A stretch of DNA of 64,000 nucleotides from Hypericibacter terrae (GCF_008728855.1 NZ_CP042906.1:3408001-3472000); one strand, 5' to 3'. Positions 18,099 through 27,540 are shown, counted from the stretch's first letter. Notes: generated by a model not told the origin, from the letters alone. Numbers and translations are program-made.

Positions 18099-19013
18099 AT
18101 GGCAGACGAAAGCAACCCCCAGCGGCCTCCCGGCGCGCCAGCGGGCAAATCCGGCGGCGGTATCGGCCGCGAGCTCACCGAGGAAGAGAAAGCCTGGGTG
18201 CGCAGCCTGTCGCCCGAACAGAAGGCGCGCATCCGCGCCATGAGCGGGGCCGAGAAGAAGAAGCTTTTGGCGGCGGCGATGATCGCCCGGCAGAAGGCCG
18301 CCGGCCAGGCGCCGGCGCCCAGCGGTCCGCCGGGTCTGGTTCCGACGACCCCTCCCGGTGCGCGGCCCCGACCGCAGGGGCCGAACCCCGGCGGTGGTGG
18401 CGGAGGCCAGGGACAGGGCAAAGGCCGGCCCGACCCGAACCGACCGCGGCAGCAGGCGCTTCCCAGCGGTTTCCAGGATCCGTTCGCGCCGATCACGCGC
18501 ATGCCGAAATTCGGCCAACTCGCGCGCCATCAGAAGGTCATCATCGCCGTCTGCGTCACCGCCGTGATCGCCATCGCCGGCATTCTCTTCGGCACCAACT
18601 GGGTCCATATCCCGGGGCGCGATCTGGGCGCGATGATCCGCCACAACACGGATTTCCTGGGGGAGAACATCAGCCTCCCCGCCAAGCCGATCGCCACCAC
18701 CTGGCAGATGCTGCCGCATGACGAGGCGGGCGCCACCGTCAGGGACGCCACGCAATGGCGCATCACCGCCGTCATGGAATTTTCCTACGAGGACATGGCG
18801 AAGCTGGTGGCTGCCGCCAAAGACAAGGCGCCCAGTCCCGCTGACGAGATCGAGGCCGAGCATTGGTTCCCGCCCGATGTGAAGGCGGCCATGAAGGCCC
18901 GTGCGCCCCGCTATATCGATCCCTCGCCCTTCTTCGGCGAGCGCTACAAACAAGGCTCGGCCCTCATCGTCACCGGCACTAATACGATCGTGATCCGCCT
19001 GACCAGCGATTGA
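18099..19013 (+). CDS. membrane-anchored protein with Pro/Gly-rich cytoplasmic region, unknown function
   Basis: 304 aa from the ATG at 18099, chosen because AAGAGG lies eight bases before it; ATGs at 18060 and 18075 lack a ribosome site. A hydrophilic N-terminal part (LTEEEKAWVRSLSPEQKARI) is followed by a long Pro/Gly/Gln-rich linker including a run of glycines, a single transmembrane helix (VIIAVCVTAVIAIAGILFG) and about 140 extracytoplasmic residues. No family is recognised. It sits between hutG and hutU, but nothing links it to histidine use. Confidence 0.7.
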   Translation: MADESNPQRPPGAPAGKSGGGIGRELTEEEKAWVRSLSPEQKARIRAMSGAEKKKLLAAAMIARQKAAGQAPAPSGPPGLVPTTPPGARPRPQGPNPGGGGGGQGQGKGRPDPNRPRQQALPSGFQDPFAPITRMPKFGQLARHQKVIIAVCVTAVIAIAGILFGTNWVHIPGRDLGAMIRHNTDFLGENISLPAKPIATTWQMLPHDEAGATVRDATQWRITAVMEFSYEDMAKLVAAAKDKAPSPADEIEAEHWFPPDVKAAMKARAPRYIDPSPFFGERYKQGSALIVTGTNTIVIRLTSD

Positions 19014-19101
19014 CGGTCAGGGGTCTCGACAAGGCCGGCCGGCCGACCTAATCACCGCCACTTGATGGGCCTGGTGGGTCCATCTCAGCCAGGAAGCCGA
19101 C

Positions 19102-20778
19102 ATGCCCGCATCCTCCCGCCTCGACAATGAACGCCAGATCAAGAGCCCGCACGGCACCACGCTCAGCGCCAAGAGCTGGCTGACCGAGGCGCCCTTACGC
19201 ATGCTGATGAACAATCTCGACGCCGCGGTCGCCGAGAAGCCGCAGGAACTGGTGGTCTATGGCGGCATCGGCCGCGCCGCACGCGATTGGGAATGCTACG
19301 ACCGGATCGTGGCCAGCCTGCGCAGCCTCGAGGCGGACGAGACCCTGCTGGTCCAGTCGGGCAAGCCGGTCGGTATCTTCCGCACCCATGCCGACGCGCC
19401 CCGCGTCCTCATTGCCAACTCCAATATCGTGCCGCATTGGGCGACCTGGGAGAAATTCCACGAGCTCGATCGCAAGGGCCTGATGATGTACGGCCAGATG
19501 ACGGCCGGGTCCTGGATCTATATCGGCAGCCAGGGCATCGTGCAGGGCACCTACGAGACCTTCGTCGAGGTCGGACGCCGGCATTTCGGCGGCCATCTCA
19601 AGGGCAAATGGATCCTGACCGGCGGGCTCGGCGGCATGGGCGGCGCGCAGCCGCTGGCTGCCACCATGGCGGGCGCCTCGATGCTGGCGGTCGAATGCCA
19701 ACCCAGCCGCATCGAGCGCCGTCTCGAAACGCGCTATCTCGACCGGCGTGCCGACAATCTCGACCAGGCGCTGGGCATGATCAAGGAGGCGACAGTGCAG
19801 GGCCAGGCGGTTTCGATCGGTCTCCTCGGCAATGCCGCCGAGATCTTCCCCGAACTGGTGCGCCGCGGCATCCGTCCCGACATCGTCACGGACCAGACCT
19901 CGGCGCATGATCCTCTCAACGGCTATCTGCCGGCCGGCTGGTCGCTCGACAAGGCCGAGCGGCTGCGCGAGAGCGATCCGGACGCCGTGGTCCAGGCCGC
20001 CAAGCAATCGATGGCGGTGCAGGTCAAGGCCATGCTCGATTTCCATCGCATGGGCATTCCCACGCTCGACTACGGCAATAACATCCGGCAGATGGCGCTC
20101 GAGATGGGCGTGGCCGACGCGTTCGATTTCCCGGGCTTCGTGCCGGCCTATATCCGTCCCCTCTTCTGCCGCGGCATCGGCCCGTTCCGCTGGGCCGCCC
20201 TCTCCGGCGATCCGGAGGACATCTACAAGACCGATGCGCGGGTGAAGCAGCTCATTCCCGACAATCCGCATCTCCATAACTGGCTCGACATGGCCAAGGA
20301 ACGCATCCAGTTCCAGGGCCTGCCCGCGCGCATCTGCTGGGTGGGGCTGGGCGAGCGCGCCAGGCTCGGCCTCGCCTTCAACGAGATGGTGGCGAAAGGC
20401 GAGCTCAAGGCGCCGGTCGTGATCGGCCGCGACCATCTGGACTCCGGCTCGGTCGCGAGCCCTAACCGCGAGACCGAGGCGATGCAGGACGGCTCGGACG
20501 CCATCAGCGACTGGCCGCTCCTCAACGCGCTGCTCAACACCGCGTCCGGCGCCACCTGGGTCTCGCTCCATCATGGCGGCGGTGTGGGCATCGGCTATTC
20601 GCAGCATGCCGGCATGGTGATCGTCGCCGACGGCACCAAGGACGCCGCGCGCCGGCTCGAGCGGGTCCTGACCAACGACCCCGCGACCGGCGTCATGCGC
20701 CATGCCGATGCCGGCTACCAGATCGCGATCGATTGCGCCAAGGAGAAGGGCCTGAAGCTGCCGATGCTCGGCAAATAG
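19102..20778 (+). CDS. hutU: urocanate hydratase HutU
   Basis: 558 aa, exactly the family size. NAD-binding [20 protein letters not shown], the [15 protein letters not shown] segment containing the catalytic-region cysteine, [20 protein letters not shown] and [17 protein letters not shown] are all intact. It hydrates urocanate to imidazolone propionate. Start is supported by AGGAAG nine bases before the ATG. Downstream genes follow at 32, 44 and -4 bases on the same strand, so hutU probably leads an operon with the EthD and dimethylformamidase-like genes. Confidence 0.96.
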   Translation: MPASSRLDNERQIKSPHGTTLSAKSWLTEAPLRMLMNNLDAAVAEKPQELVVYGGIGRAARDWECYDRIVASLRSLEADETLLVQSGKPVGIFRTHADAPRVLIANSNIVPHWATWEKFHELDRKGLMMYGQMTAGSWIYIGSQGIVQGTYETFVEVGRRHFGGHLKGKWILTGGLGGMGGAQPLAATMAGASMLAVECQPSRIERRLETRYLDRRADNLDQALGMIKEATVQGQAVSIGLLGNAAEIFPELVRRGIRPDIVTDQTSAHDPLNGYLPAGWSLDKAERLRESDPDAVVQAAKQSMAVQVKAMLDFHRMGIPTLDYGNNIRQMALEMGVADAFDFPGFVPAYIRPLFCRGIGPFRWAALSGDPEDIYKTDARVKQLIPDNPHLHNWLDMAKERIQFQGLPARICWVGLGERARLGLAFNEMVAKGELKAPVVIGRDHLDSGSVASPNRETEAMQDGSDAISDWPLLNALLNTASGATWVSLHHGGGVGIGYSQHAGMVIVADGTKDAARRLERVLTNDPATGVMRHADAGYQIAIDCAKEKGLKLPMLGK

Positions 20779-20810
20779 GCGGCGCGGCCCGCAGGCGAGG
20801 GAGAACGCGG

Positions 20811-21134
20811 ATGCTCAAGCTTGTCGTGGTCTGCCATCGGCGCGAAGGATGGTCGCGCGAACGCTTCCGCCAATATTTCCGCGAGGTGCACGGCCCCCTC
20901 GCCGTAGCGATCCCGCATGTCGCCCGCTATGTGCAGAACTTCGTCGAGCCGGACGTGGTCGAGGGCGATCCGCCCTGGGACGCGGTGATCGAGTTCTGGT
21001 TCGCCGACCGTGCCGCCTACGATGCCGCCTGGGCCTCGCCCGAGGGCCAGCGTGCCGCGGGCGACAATCCGAATTGCATGGACATGAATCGCACCGCCTG
21101 GGGCCTGGTGGACGAGGTCGTTGTTCGTCCCTGA
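20811..21134 (+). CDS. EthD-family dimeric alpha/beta barrel protein
   Basis: 107 aa from the ATG at 20811, with GGGAG upstream. MLKLVVVCHRREGWSRERFRQYF and the EVHGPLAVAIPHVARYVQNF segment are typical of EthD-domain proteins, which form dimeric ferredoxin-like barrels and act as small oxygenases, isomerases or accessory proteins. It sits between hutU and the dimethylformamidase-like subunits, 32 bp after hutU. A specific reaction cannot be named. Confidence 0.8.
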   Translation: MLKLVVVCHRREGWSRERFRQYFREVHGPLAVAIPHVARYVQNFVEPDVVEGDPPWDAVIEFWFADRAAYDAAWASPEGQRAAGDNPNCMDMNRTAWGLVDEVVVRP

Positions 21135-21178
21135 TGCCGGGGTTTTCGGCGGCTGGCTTGGAACGGAGGAGACAGAGT

Positions 21179-21493
21179 TTGTATTCGCTGAGTCCCGAGG
21201 ATGCCAAGATCCTGCCCGAATTCCTGCGCCAGGAGCGCAAGGATTTTTCCCTGGAGCTGCGGCGCGCCCTGAACCGGCTGCGTCTCGTTCCGCTCGCCGA
21301 CCGCGAAGTCATCGTCGCCATCGATTCGAAACACTGGCGGCTCGCCCGCCTCGGCAGGAATCGCGGAGATCCCGTCCGGTTCATCGATGAACGCGTGTTC
21401 ACCGATCACAAGCGCGCCGAGTGGGAAGTCCTCAAGATGCGCTGGCAGCGTCTCACCGGCACCCCCCTCCCCAATTCGGCTGAAGCAGAATGA
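21179..21493 (+). CDS. small subunit candidate of dimethylformamidase-like enzyme
   Basis: 104 aa starting at TTG 21179, chosen because a perfect GGAGGA lies eight bases upstream (21165-21170). The protein (MYSLSPEDAKILPEFLRQERK at its start) is short, basic and helical with no known catalytic motif. Its stop overlaps the large-subunit start as ATGA. Known N,N-dimethylformamidases have a small subunit of about 130 aa encoded just before the large one, so position and size support the same role, though this one is shorter. Sequence similarity was not tested. Confidence 0.65.
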   Translation: MYSLSPEDAKILPEFLRQERKDFSLELRRALNRLRLVPLADREVIVAIDSKHWRLARLGRNRGDPVRFIDERVFTDHKRAEWEVLKMRWQRLTGTPLPNSAEAE

Positions 21494-23784
21494 AGATCAT
21501 CGGTTATCCGGCGGAACTCATTTACCGCCCCGGCGACAAGGCCCGCTTCATGGTCTCGACCGACGGGATCGCCGCCTTCGACGCGGTGCTCGTTCGGATC
21601 GTCTGCGGCGATCCCCGGGAGACCGGTCCGGGCTTCAAGGAAGCTCCCATCGCGGCCTGCCGCAAGACTTCCATTACCGGCAGGAAGCAGGGCACCGAGA
21701 TCGGCTCCTTCATGACCGTCGCGCCAGGCGCCGCGATGGACAACCGGGCGGTCGGCTTCGTGTTCAACGTCTTCGCCACGACCCCCACCAAACAGGGCCA
21801 GACGCTCTTTGCGCGTTGGGACGAGCGCAGAAAGCTCGGGTTCAAGATCGGCATCGATGGGCGGTCGAGGTTGCGGATGGAACTCGGCGATGGAGCCGGG
21901 GCGACCGCCAGCCTGGCGCTCCCACAAGCGCTGCAAGCGCGATGCTGGACCACCGTTGGGATCGGCCTTTCCGTCGATACCGGCCGGATGACGCTGATGA
22001 TGAGGACTGTCGATCCCCATGGCTTCGGGACCGCCATGGTGGAAGCGACGGGCGATGGCCTGCCGCTGGAGGGAAAGCTGGCAGGGCTGCCGCTCAGCTT
22101 CGCCGCCCGCCGGAACGGGCGGGATGCCGCGCCGAGGATGACAGGGTTCTTCAACGGACGTCTCGAATCCCCGGTCATGCTGGCTCGGATTCCCACCGTG
22201 GCGGATATCGAGGCCTATCGGGCGGGCGGGCCTGAAAAGGTTCACCAACCGGCCACCTTCTGGGATTTCGCCCATGACTTCACCGCCTCGCGGATCGCAG
22301 ACCGGATCGGCGGCCTCGATGCCGAGTTGGTGAATCTTCCCTCCCGCGGCGTCACGGGCGCGCAATGGGACGGCACCGTCCAGAAGTTCCTGGAGAAGCC
22401 GGCGCATTACCGCGCCGTTCACTTCCACGACGACGATCTGGAGGACTGCGCCTGGGACGAGAGCTTTGCGTTCGACCTCCCGGACGACCTGGCCAGCGGC
22501 ATCTATGCGGCGAAGCTCACGGCCGGCGACGCGGAGCATCATGTCGTGTTTCTGGTGGAGGAGCGCAGCGGTGAGAACCGTGCCGATATCGCCTTCCTGG
22601 CCTCCTCCGTCACTTACGTCGCCTATTCGAACGAGCATTACGACTTCGACGATCCCAATATGGAAATGAAGAACGGGGCGGTCGCGACCTACGACGCCTC
22701 GGACCTCTACCTGAACGAACATCGGGAGCTCGGCCTCTCGACTTATGACCGCCATTGCGACGGTTACGGCGTGTTCTATTCGAGCGCCCGCCGGCCCCTG
22801 TTCAGCATGCATGTCAAGAACAAGGTCTGGGCTCTGGCCGCGGACACCCATGTGACCGACTGGCTGGAGGCGCGCCGCCTGCCCTTCGACCTGATCACGG
22901 ATCACGCGGTGCATGCGGAGGGGCTGTCGCGGCTCGCCCGCTACAAGGTGGTGATCACGGGCACCCATCCCGAATACTGGACCACGGCGATGTGGGACGC
23001 GATGACCCGCTATCTCGCGGCCGGCGGCCGGCTGATCTATCTCGGCGGCAACGGCTTCTATTGGCGCACGGCCCTTCACCCGCAAAAACCCTGGCTCGTG
23101 GAGCTGCGCCGCGCGGAAACCGGCGCCCGGTACTGGGACAGCGAGGCGGGCGAGGCCTATATGAGCTTCACCGGAGAATTCGGCGGCTTGTGGCGCCGCT
23201 CGGCGACGGCGCCGCAAAAGCTTGTCGGCGTCGGCACGGTCGCCACCGGCTTCGACTACTCCTCCCACTACCGCCGGCGGCCCGAAAGCGACGATCCTCG
23301 CGCCCGCTTCATCTTCGAAGGCGTCGAGGAGGAGATCCTCGGCGATTTCGGCAGCATTGGCGGCGGTGCCGCGGGATCGGAGATCGACCGGGCCGATCCC
23401 TGGCTGGGCACGCCCGCGCACAGCCTGATCGTCGCCCGCTCCGAGGGTCACACGCGGCAATACAATGTGGTTCCCGAGGAAACGCCCTTCCACCACCCCA
23501 CCATCAATGGGCAGGAGGCGGAGAAGTGCTATGCGGACCTGGTGTTCTTCGAGACGCCGAAGGGTGGCGCCGTGTTCTCGACGGGCTCGATCAGCTGGGC
23601 GGCGTCCCTCGCCCATAACGGCTATGCCAACAACATTTCCCGGATCACCGAGAACGTCGTCCGCCGCTTCGCGCAAGCCACGCCATTCCCCGAGCCGCCC
23701 GACGGCGGCGGCAGCGCGGAGATGCGCCGCACGCGGATCGACCAGGGTCAGGAAGCCTATGACGGAATCGACCGTCTCGATTGA
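21490..23784 (+). CDS. N,N-dimethylformamidase-like large subunit
   Basis: 764 aa, almost the length of the known large subunit (762 aa). MKIIGYPAELIYRPGDKARFMVS begins the protein; residues about 75-235 look like a LamG/concanavalin-type jelly roll; the C-terminal half holds VTYVAYSNEHYDFDD (about 375-388), GTHPEYWTTAMWDAMTRYLAAGGRL and YLGGNGFYWRTAL, as in the DMFA2 C-terminal family. Characterised enzymes hydrolyse dimethylformamide to dimethylamine and formate with a mononuclear iron held by two Tyr and one carboxylate; the ligands here need an alignment. In an operon with hutU, so the true substrate may be a different amide. Confidence 0.8.
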   Translation: MKIIGYPAELIYRPGDKARFMVSTDGIAAFDAVLVRIVCGDPRETGPGFKEAPIAACRKTSITGRKQGTEIGSFMTVAPGAAMDNRAVGFVFNVFATTPTKQGQTLFARWDERRKLGFKIGIDGRSRLRMELGDGAGATASLALPQALQARCWTTVGIGLSVDTGRMTLMMRTVDPHGFGTAMVEATGDGLPLEGKLAGLPLSFAARRNGRDAAPRMTGFFNGRLESPVMLARIPTVADIEAYRAGGPEKVHQPATFWDFAHDFTASRIADRIGGLDAELVNLPSRGVTGAQWDGTVQKFLEKPAHYRAVHFHDDDLEDCAWDESFAFDLPDDLASGIYAAKLTAGDAEHHVVFLVEERSGENRADIAFLASSVTYVAYSNEHYDFDDPNMEMKNGAVATYDASDLYLNEHRELGLSTYDRHCDGYGVFYSSARRPLFSMHVKNKVWALAADTHVTDWLEARRLPFDLITDHAVHAEGLSRLARYKVVITGTHPEYWTTAMWDAMTRYLAAGGRLIYLGGNGFYWRTALHPQKPWLVELRRAETGARYWDSEAGEAYMSFTGEFGGLWRRSATAPQKLVGVGTVATGFDYSSHYRRRPESDDPRARFIFEGVEEEILGDFGSIGGGAAGSEIDRADPWLGTPAHSLIVARSEGHTRQYNVVPEETPFHHPTINGQEAEKCYADLVFFETPKGGAVFSTGSISWAASLAHNGYANNISRITENVVRRFAQATPFPEPPDGGGSAEMRRTRIDQGQEAYDGIDRLD

Positions 23785-23799
23785 CCGTCCACCGAGGCG

Positions 23800-25464
23800 C
23801 TAGGCCGCGCCTTCGGCCTCGCGCTGCGGCCCGACATCCATGCGCGGGATGAAGGAGTCCGCATCGGCCGCGCGCCATTCGTCGGCGTAAGGCGTCATAT
23901 CCGGAGCCGAAACCAGCACGCCGGGCTCGAGAAAGTTATAGATTCGGTCGAGGGTGCGGACCTCGATCGGGTTGAGCCGGTGCCAGATATGGCGCGGCAT
24001 CAGGTCCTGCGGATGATCGAGGCCGGCGGCCGCGACCAGCTCCGCCAGCGCCTCCACCGTGTTGTGCTGGAATCCCGCCACGCGTCGCGCCTTGAGCGCC
24101 ACGTCAAGGCCGCGCTGCAGGATCGGATCGTTGGTGGTGACGCCGGTGGGGCAGCGGTTGGTGTGGCAGCGCATCGACTGCACGCAGCCCAGCGAGAACA
24201 TGAAGGCGCGCGCCGCGTTGCACCAGTCGGCACCCATGGCGAGATTGACCGCCATCGAGAAACCGCTGACGACCTTGCCGCTGGCGGCCAATCGGATCTC
24301 GTTGCGCAGGCCGGCGCCCACCAGCGCGTTGCGCATCAGGATCAAGCCTTCGCGCAAGGGCGTGCCGAGATGGTCCGAAAGCTCGGCCGGTGCCGCGCCC
24401 GTCCCGCCTTCCTTGCCGTCCACCACGATGAAGTCGGGCTTGATGCCGGTCTTCAGCATCGCCTTGATCAGCGCGAACACCTCGGTCGGATGGCCGATGC
24501 AGAGCTTGAAGCCGATCGGCTTGCCGCCGGACAGCTCGCGCAGCTGGGCGATGAATTCCATCATCCCGGCCGGCGTCGAGAAGGCCGAGTGGCGGCTGGG
24601 CGAAACGCAATCGATCCCCATGGCGACGCCGCGCGCATTGGAGATCTCGGCCGAGACCTTGGCGCCGGGCAGGATGCCGCCATGGCCGGGCTTGGCGCCC
24701 TGGCTGAGCTTGATCTCGATCATCCGGACCTGGTCGTTCTGCGCCTGCTCGGCGAAACGCTCCGGGCTGAAGCTGCCGTTCGGATTGCGCGCGCCGAAAT
24801 AGCCGGTGCCCAGCTCATAGACGATGTCGCCGCCATGAATCCGGTGATAGCGGCTGATGCCGCCCTCGCCGGTATCGTGATAGAAGCCGCCGAGCTTGGC
24901 GCCCCAATTGAGCGCCTCGATGGCGTTGGGTCCGAGCGACCCGAAACTCATGGCGGAGATGTTGAGGATTGCGGCCTCATAGGGTTTCTTGCAGTCGTGG
25001 CCGCCGACCTTGATGTGGAACGGCTCCTTCACCACCGGCTTCGGCGCGATCGAATGGGTCATCCATTCGAAGGCGCTCGAATAGGCGTCGAGCTCGGTGC
25101 CGAAGGGCTGGCGGTCCTCCTGGCCTTTCGCACGCGCATAGATCAGCGCGCGATCGTCATGGCTGTAGGGCGTCCCTGAATGATCGTCCTCGACGATGTA
25201 TTGGCGCAGGTAGGGCCTCAGCGCCTCGAACAGCCAGCGGAAATGGGCCAGCAGCGGGTAGTTGCGCATGAGCGAATGGGAAGGCTGCACAAGGTCCCAG
25301 CTCCCCATCGCCAGCAGCGGCAGCAGGACCAGCAGCGGCCAGAACCATTCGGCGGACTCTGTCAGCCCCAGCGCGATGCTCAGCAATGTGAGCAAGAGGA
25401 CGGCGGCGAACAGGCTGAATCGTTTCGCGGCTGCCTGGAGATCAGCCGTCGTTGTCACGCTCAT
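23800..25464 (-). CDS. FMN-binding glutamate-synthase-domain protein with two N-terminal membrane helices
   Basis: 554 aa. Two hydrophobic helices near residues 15-55 precede a GltB domain-2-like barrel. FMN and substrate regions appear as NISAMSFGSLGPNAIEALNWG, GGKPIGFKLCIGHPTEVF and VDGKEGGTGAAPAELSDHLG. The cysteines CVQSMRCHTNRC keep the C-x5-C-x4-C spacing of the 3Fe-4S cluster of glutamate synthase. There is no amidotransferase domain, so it cannot use glutamine by itself. The electron or amine partner is unknown. It is convergent with the dimethylformamidase-like gene. Confidence 0.85.
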   Translation of the reverse strand: MSVTTTADLQAAAKRFSLFAAVLLLTLLSIALGLTESAEWFWPLLVLLPLLAMGSWDLVQPSHSLMRNYPLLAHFRWLFEALRPYLRQYIVEDDHSGTPYSHDDRALIYARAKGQEDRQPFGTELDAYSSAFEWMTHSIAPKPVVKEPFHIKVGGHDCKKPYEAAILNISAMSFGSLGPNAIEALNWGAKLGGFYHDTGEGGISRYHRIHGGDIVYELGTGYFGARNPNGSFSPERFAEQAQNDQVRMIEIKLSQGAKPGHGGILPGAKVSAEISNARGVAMGIDCVSPSRHSAFSTPAGMMEFIAQLRELSGGKPIGFKLCIGHPTEVFALIKAMLKTGIKPDFIVVDGKEGGTGAAPAELSDHLGTPLREGLILMRNALVGAGLRNEIRLAASGKVVSGFSMAVNLAMGADWCNAARAFMFSLGCVQSMRCHTNRCPTGVTTNDPILQRGLDVALKARRVAGFQHNTVEALAELVAAAGLDHPQDLMPRHIWHRLNPIEVRTLDRIYNFLEPGVLVSAPDMTPYADEWRAADADSFIPRMDVGPQREAEGAA

Positions 25465-25509
25465 TGAGCCATTTCCTTCACTGACGCTGTTGCGGCTTCG
25501 CCAACCGGC

Positions 25510-25899
25510 TCAGGCTTCGCTTTCGCCCGGCGCCAAGCGCCGGTTATAGCCGCGCAGGAAGACCGCGATCACGCAGCCCTGCGGCGCCACGCTCCAATGT
25601 TTGCTGCGGGGTTCGTAGCGCACGAAATCGCCGGGTCGGAAGATCGTCCCGTCGCTGTCATGGAGCTCGCCTTCCATGATCAGGAAGGATTCGCCATGGC
25701 TATGCTCATGCGGCGCCGAGCGGGCGCCGGGCTCGAACCGCAGCAGGAAGAGACCGTCGCCGGTCTTCCTGTCGAAATCGAGCGGCAGCCAGTTGAAGTC
25801 CGGCGTCGGCGCGCCGTAACGATCGTCGGGGACGAAGGGCGCCGTCTTGATGTTGGTGATGCGGCGCAGGGCCGTGAGTCTTCCGGAATCCGCATTCAT
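25510..25899 (-). CDS. cupin-domain protein
   Basis: 129 aa from the ATG at 25899, with AGGAGAGGG upstream. Both cupin motifs are present: PHEHSHGESFLIMEGELHD and GDFVRYEPRSKHWSVAPQGC. This resembles ChrR/quercetinase-like single-domain cupins that bind a metal through His and Glu. Its start is 45 bases upstream of the glutamate-synthase-like gene start region on the same strand, so the two probably form an operon with the cupin first. No reaction can be assigned. Confidence 0.8.
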   Translation of the reverse strand: MNADSGRLTALRRITNIKTAPFVPDDRYGAPTPDFNWLPLDFDRKTGDGLFLLRFEPGARSAPHEHSHGESFLIMEGELHDSDGTIFRPGDFVRYEPRSKHWSVAPQGCVIAVFLRGYNRRLAPGESEA

Positions 25900-26052
25900 G
25901 GGAATGAGCCCTCTCCTGCCCGGCCGGCGGTCGGGCGGCACCGGCACTGGGGGCGCAACGGACTCGGACCGACGGCGATCCCTCATTCCGTGCCCAAGGA
26001 GGACCGGACGTCAAGTTTCCGACGGGAGACGCTCTTTCGGGCGGGCCCGGGC

Positions 26053-27456
26053 TTATCGCGCCAGGCGCCAGGCGGCGCGGAAGCCTGGCAGGGTCAGCGG
26101 CAGGAAGGCGCAGAAGATCCAGAATCCGATCGACCGGAGCCGCGCTTCGGGCGTGACCAGTTCCAGGCCCAGGCCGTTGGCGATGATGGCGGCGAGCGCG
26201 GCACCGATCGCATAGCTCAGCATCTGCGTGGTCGGCAGCGCGCCGGCCGCCCGTTCCCGCTCGGCCTCGATCGCGCCCGACGCCACCCGTCGCGCGATGA
26301 AGGCCCAGCTTACGCCGAAGCCCCCGCCCTGCAATCCGGCCGAAACGGCGATGGCCCAGACCGGCCCCTGCGGCACCGAGAGCGCGAAGCCGAGAAGACC
26401 CAGCGCGATCATGCTGGCGCCGAGCTTGATGCAAAGCGGTTCGCCTTTGGGCCTGACCCAGCCCACCATCATCGCGGTGACGCTCCAGGCGACGGATTCG
26501 ATCGCGATCATGTAGCCCGCCTCGAGCAGGGTGATGTGATGCAGCTGCACCAGCAGCAGCGGCCCATAGACGCTGAAGGAGATGGTCGCGACCGAGAAGC
26601 AGAGCACCATCAGCAGCCCGAACCGCACCGGCGCCGCGGACAGGGATCGCTCGGGCAGCAGCGGCGAATGCTCGCGCCGGTCGAAATAGAAGAACAGCGC
26701 CAGGAAGCCAAGGCCGATCGCGACCGACAGCGCCGCAAGAGCCACGGAATCGACAACGCTCGCGGCTGCGATTCCCAGCACGCCCGGCACCAGCATGAGA
26801 AGCGCGCACCAGGGTGCCCGCAGCTCGAGGCCTTGCGCCGAGGATGCGACATTGCCGAAGAGGAAGGGCGAACAGAGCGCCACCACCAGCGCCTGGGCGC
26901 CGAAGGCCCAGTAGGCGTCGCGCCAGAGCCCGGCCTCGGCGAAGAGCCCACCGACGAGCGGCCCGAACAGCGCCGAGACTCCCCAGACCGCGGAGACCCA
27001 GGCGAAGATGCGGGTCCAGTGCCGCTCCGGAAAGACGCGCGTCACGGCGACATGGAACAGCGCCACCATCACGCCGCCGCCGAGGCCCTGCACCAGGCGG
27101 CCGATGAGGAAGAAACCCATGTCCGGCGCCATCGCGTCGAGCACGCAGCCGAGCGTGAAGAGTGCGCTGGCCGCCGCCGTCGCGCGGCCGATGCCGAAGC
27201 GCAAGGCCATGAGGCCGCCGAGCGACGCCGCCACGATCGAAGCGACCTGATAGAGCGCGAAGGCCCAGCCGGTCCAGGCGATCCCGCCGATATCGGCGAC
27301 GATGGCAGGGATGGTCGTGACCACGATCAACCCGTCCGCCGCATGCAGCCAGATGCCGAAGCAGATCAGCAGGAAAGGCGCCCAGCGCCCCTGGCCGAGA
27401 ATCTCGCGCCAGCCCTCTCCGGCGTAAGGATCGGCGCCCGCGAGCGCAGGATCCAT
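26053..27456 (-). CDS. MFS transporter, DHA2-like (about 14 helices)
   Basis: 467 aa and strongly hydrophobic. The N-terminal FGIWLHAADGLIVVTTIPAIVADIGG and the RFGIGRATAAASALFTLGC loop fit drug/proton antiporter-type MFS proteins. The count of hydrophobic segments suggests 14 helices. ATG follows GGGAGAG. It is divergent from a Cys-rich regulator at 27564 across a region with overlapping promoters and two operator-like repeats, so that regulator probably controls it. Substrate unknown. Confidence 0.87.
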   Translation of the reverse strand: MDPALAGADPYAGEGWREILGQGRWAPFLLICFGIWLHAADGLIVVTTIPAIVADIGGIAWTGWAFALYQVASIVAASLGGLMALRFGIGRATAAASALFTLGCVLDAMAPDMGFFLIGRLVQGLGGGVMVALFHVAVTRVFPERHWTRIFAWVSAVWGVSALFGPLVGGLFAEAGLWRDAYWAFGAQALVVALCSPFLFGNVASSAQGLELRAPWCALLMLVPGVLGIAAASVVDSVALAALSVAIGLGFLALFFYFDRREHSPLLPERSLSAAPVRFGLLMVLCFSVATISFSVYGPLLLVQLHHITLLEAGYMIAIESVAWSVTAMMVGWVRPKGEPLCIKLGASMIALGLLGFALSVPQGPVWAIAVSAGLQGGGFGVSWAFIARRVASGAIEAERERAAGALPTTQMLSYAIGAALAAIIANGLGLELVTPEARLRSIGFWIFCAFLPLTLPGFRAAWRLAR

Positions 27457-27476
27457 GATCTGATCTCTCCCTTTTT

Positions 27477-27540
27477 GAAACCTTTTCGTTTCTAAATGGC
27501 GCCGTCGAATTTGACAACTGGTTTGTTGCCAAACTAATCT
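27477..27540. promoter_or_regulatory. overlapping divergent promoters with two inverted repeats
   Basis: For the plus strand, TTGACA at 27511-27516 and TAATCT at 27535-27540. For the minus strand, TTGTCA (27517-27512), a 17-base spacer and TAGAAA (27494-27489). The two -35 boxes overlap almost fully. GTTTG, TTGC, CAAAC (27521-27534) lies in the plus-strand spacer; GAAAC, CTTTTC, GTTTC (27477-27492) overlaps the minus-strand -10 box. This layout suits joint repression of both genes by the regulator encoded at 27564. Confidence 0.6.

Noticed and set aside
17921-18502. Upstream extension of the hutG frame
   Set aside because: The extra residues are antisense to the membrane-anchored protein gene and have no HutG similarity; the ATG at 17920 gives the standard length.
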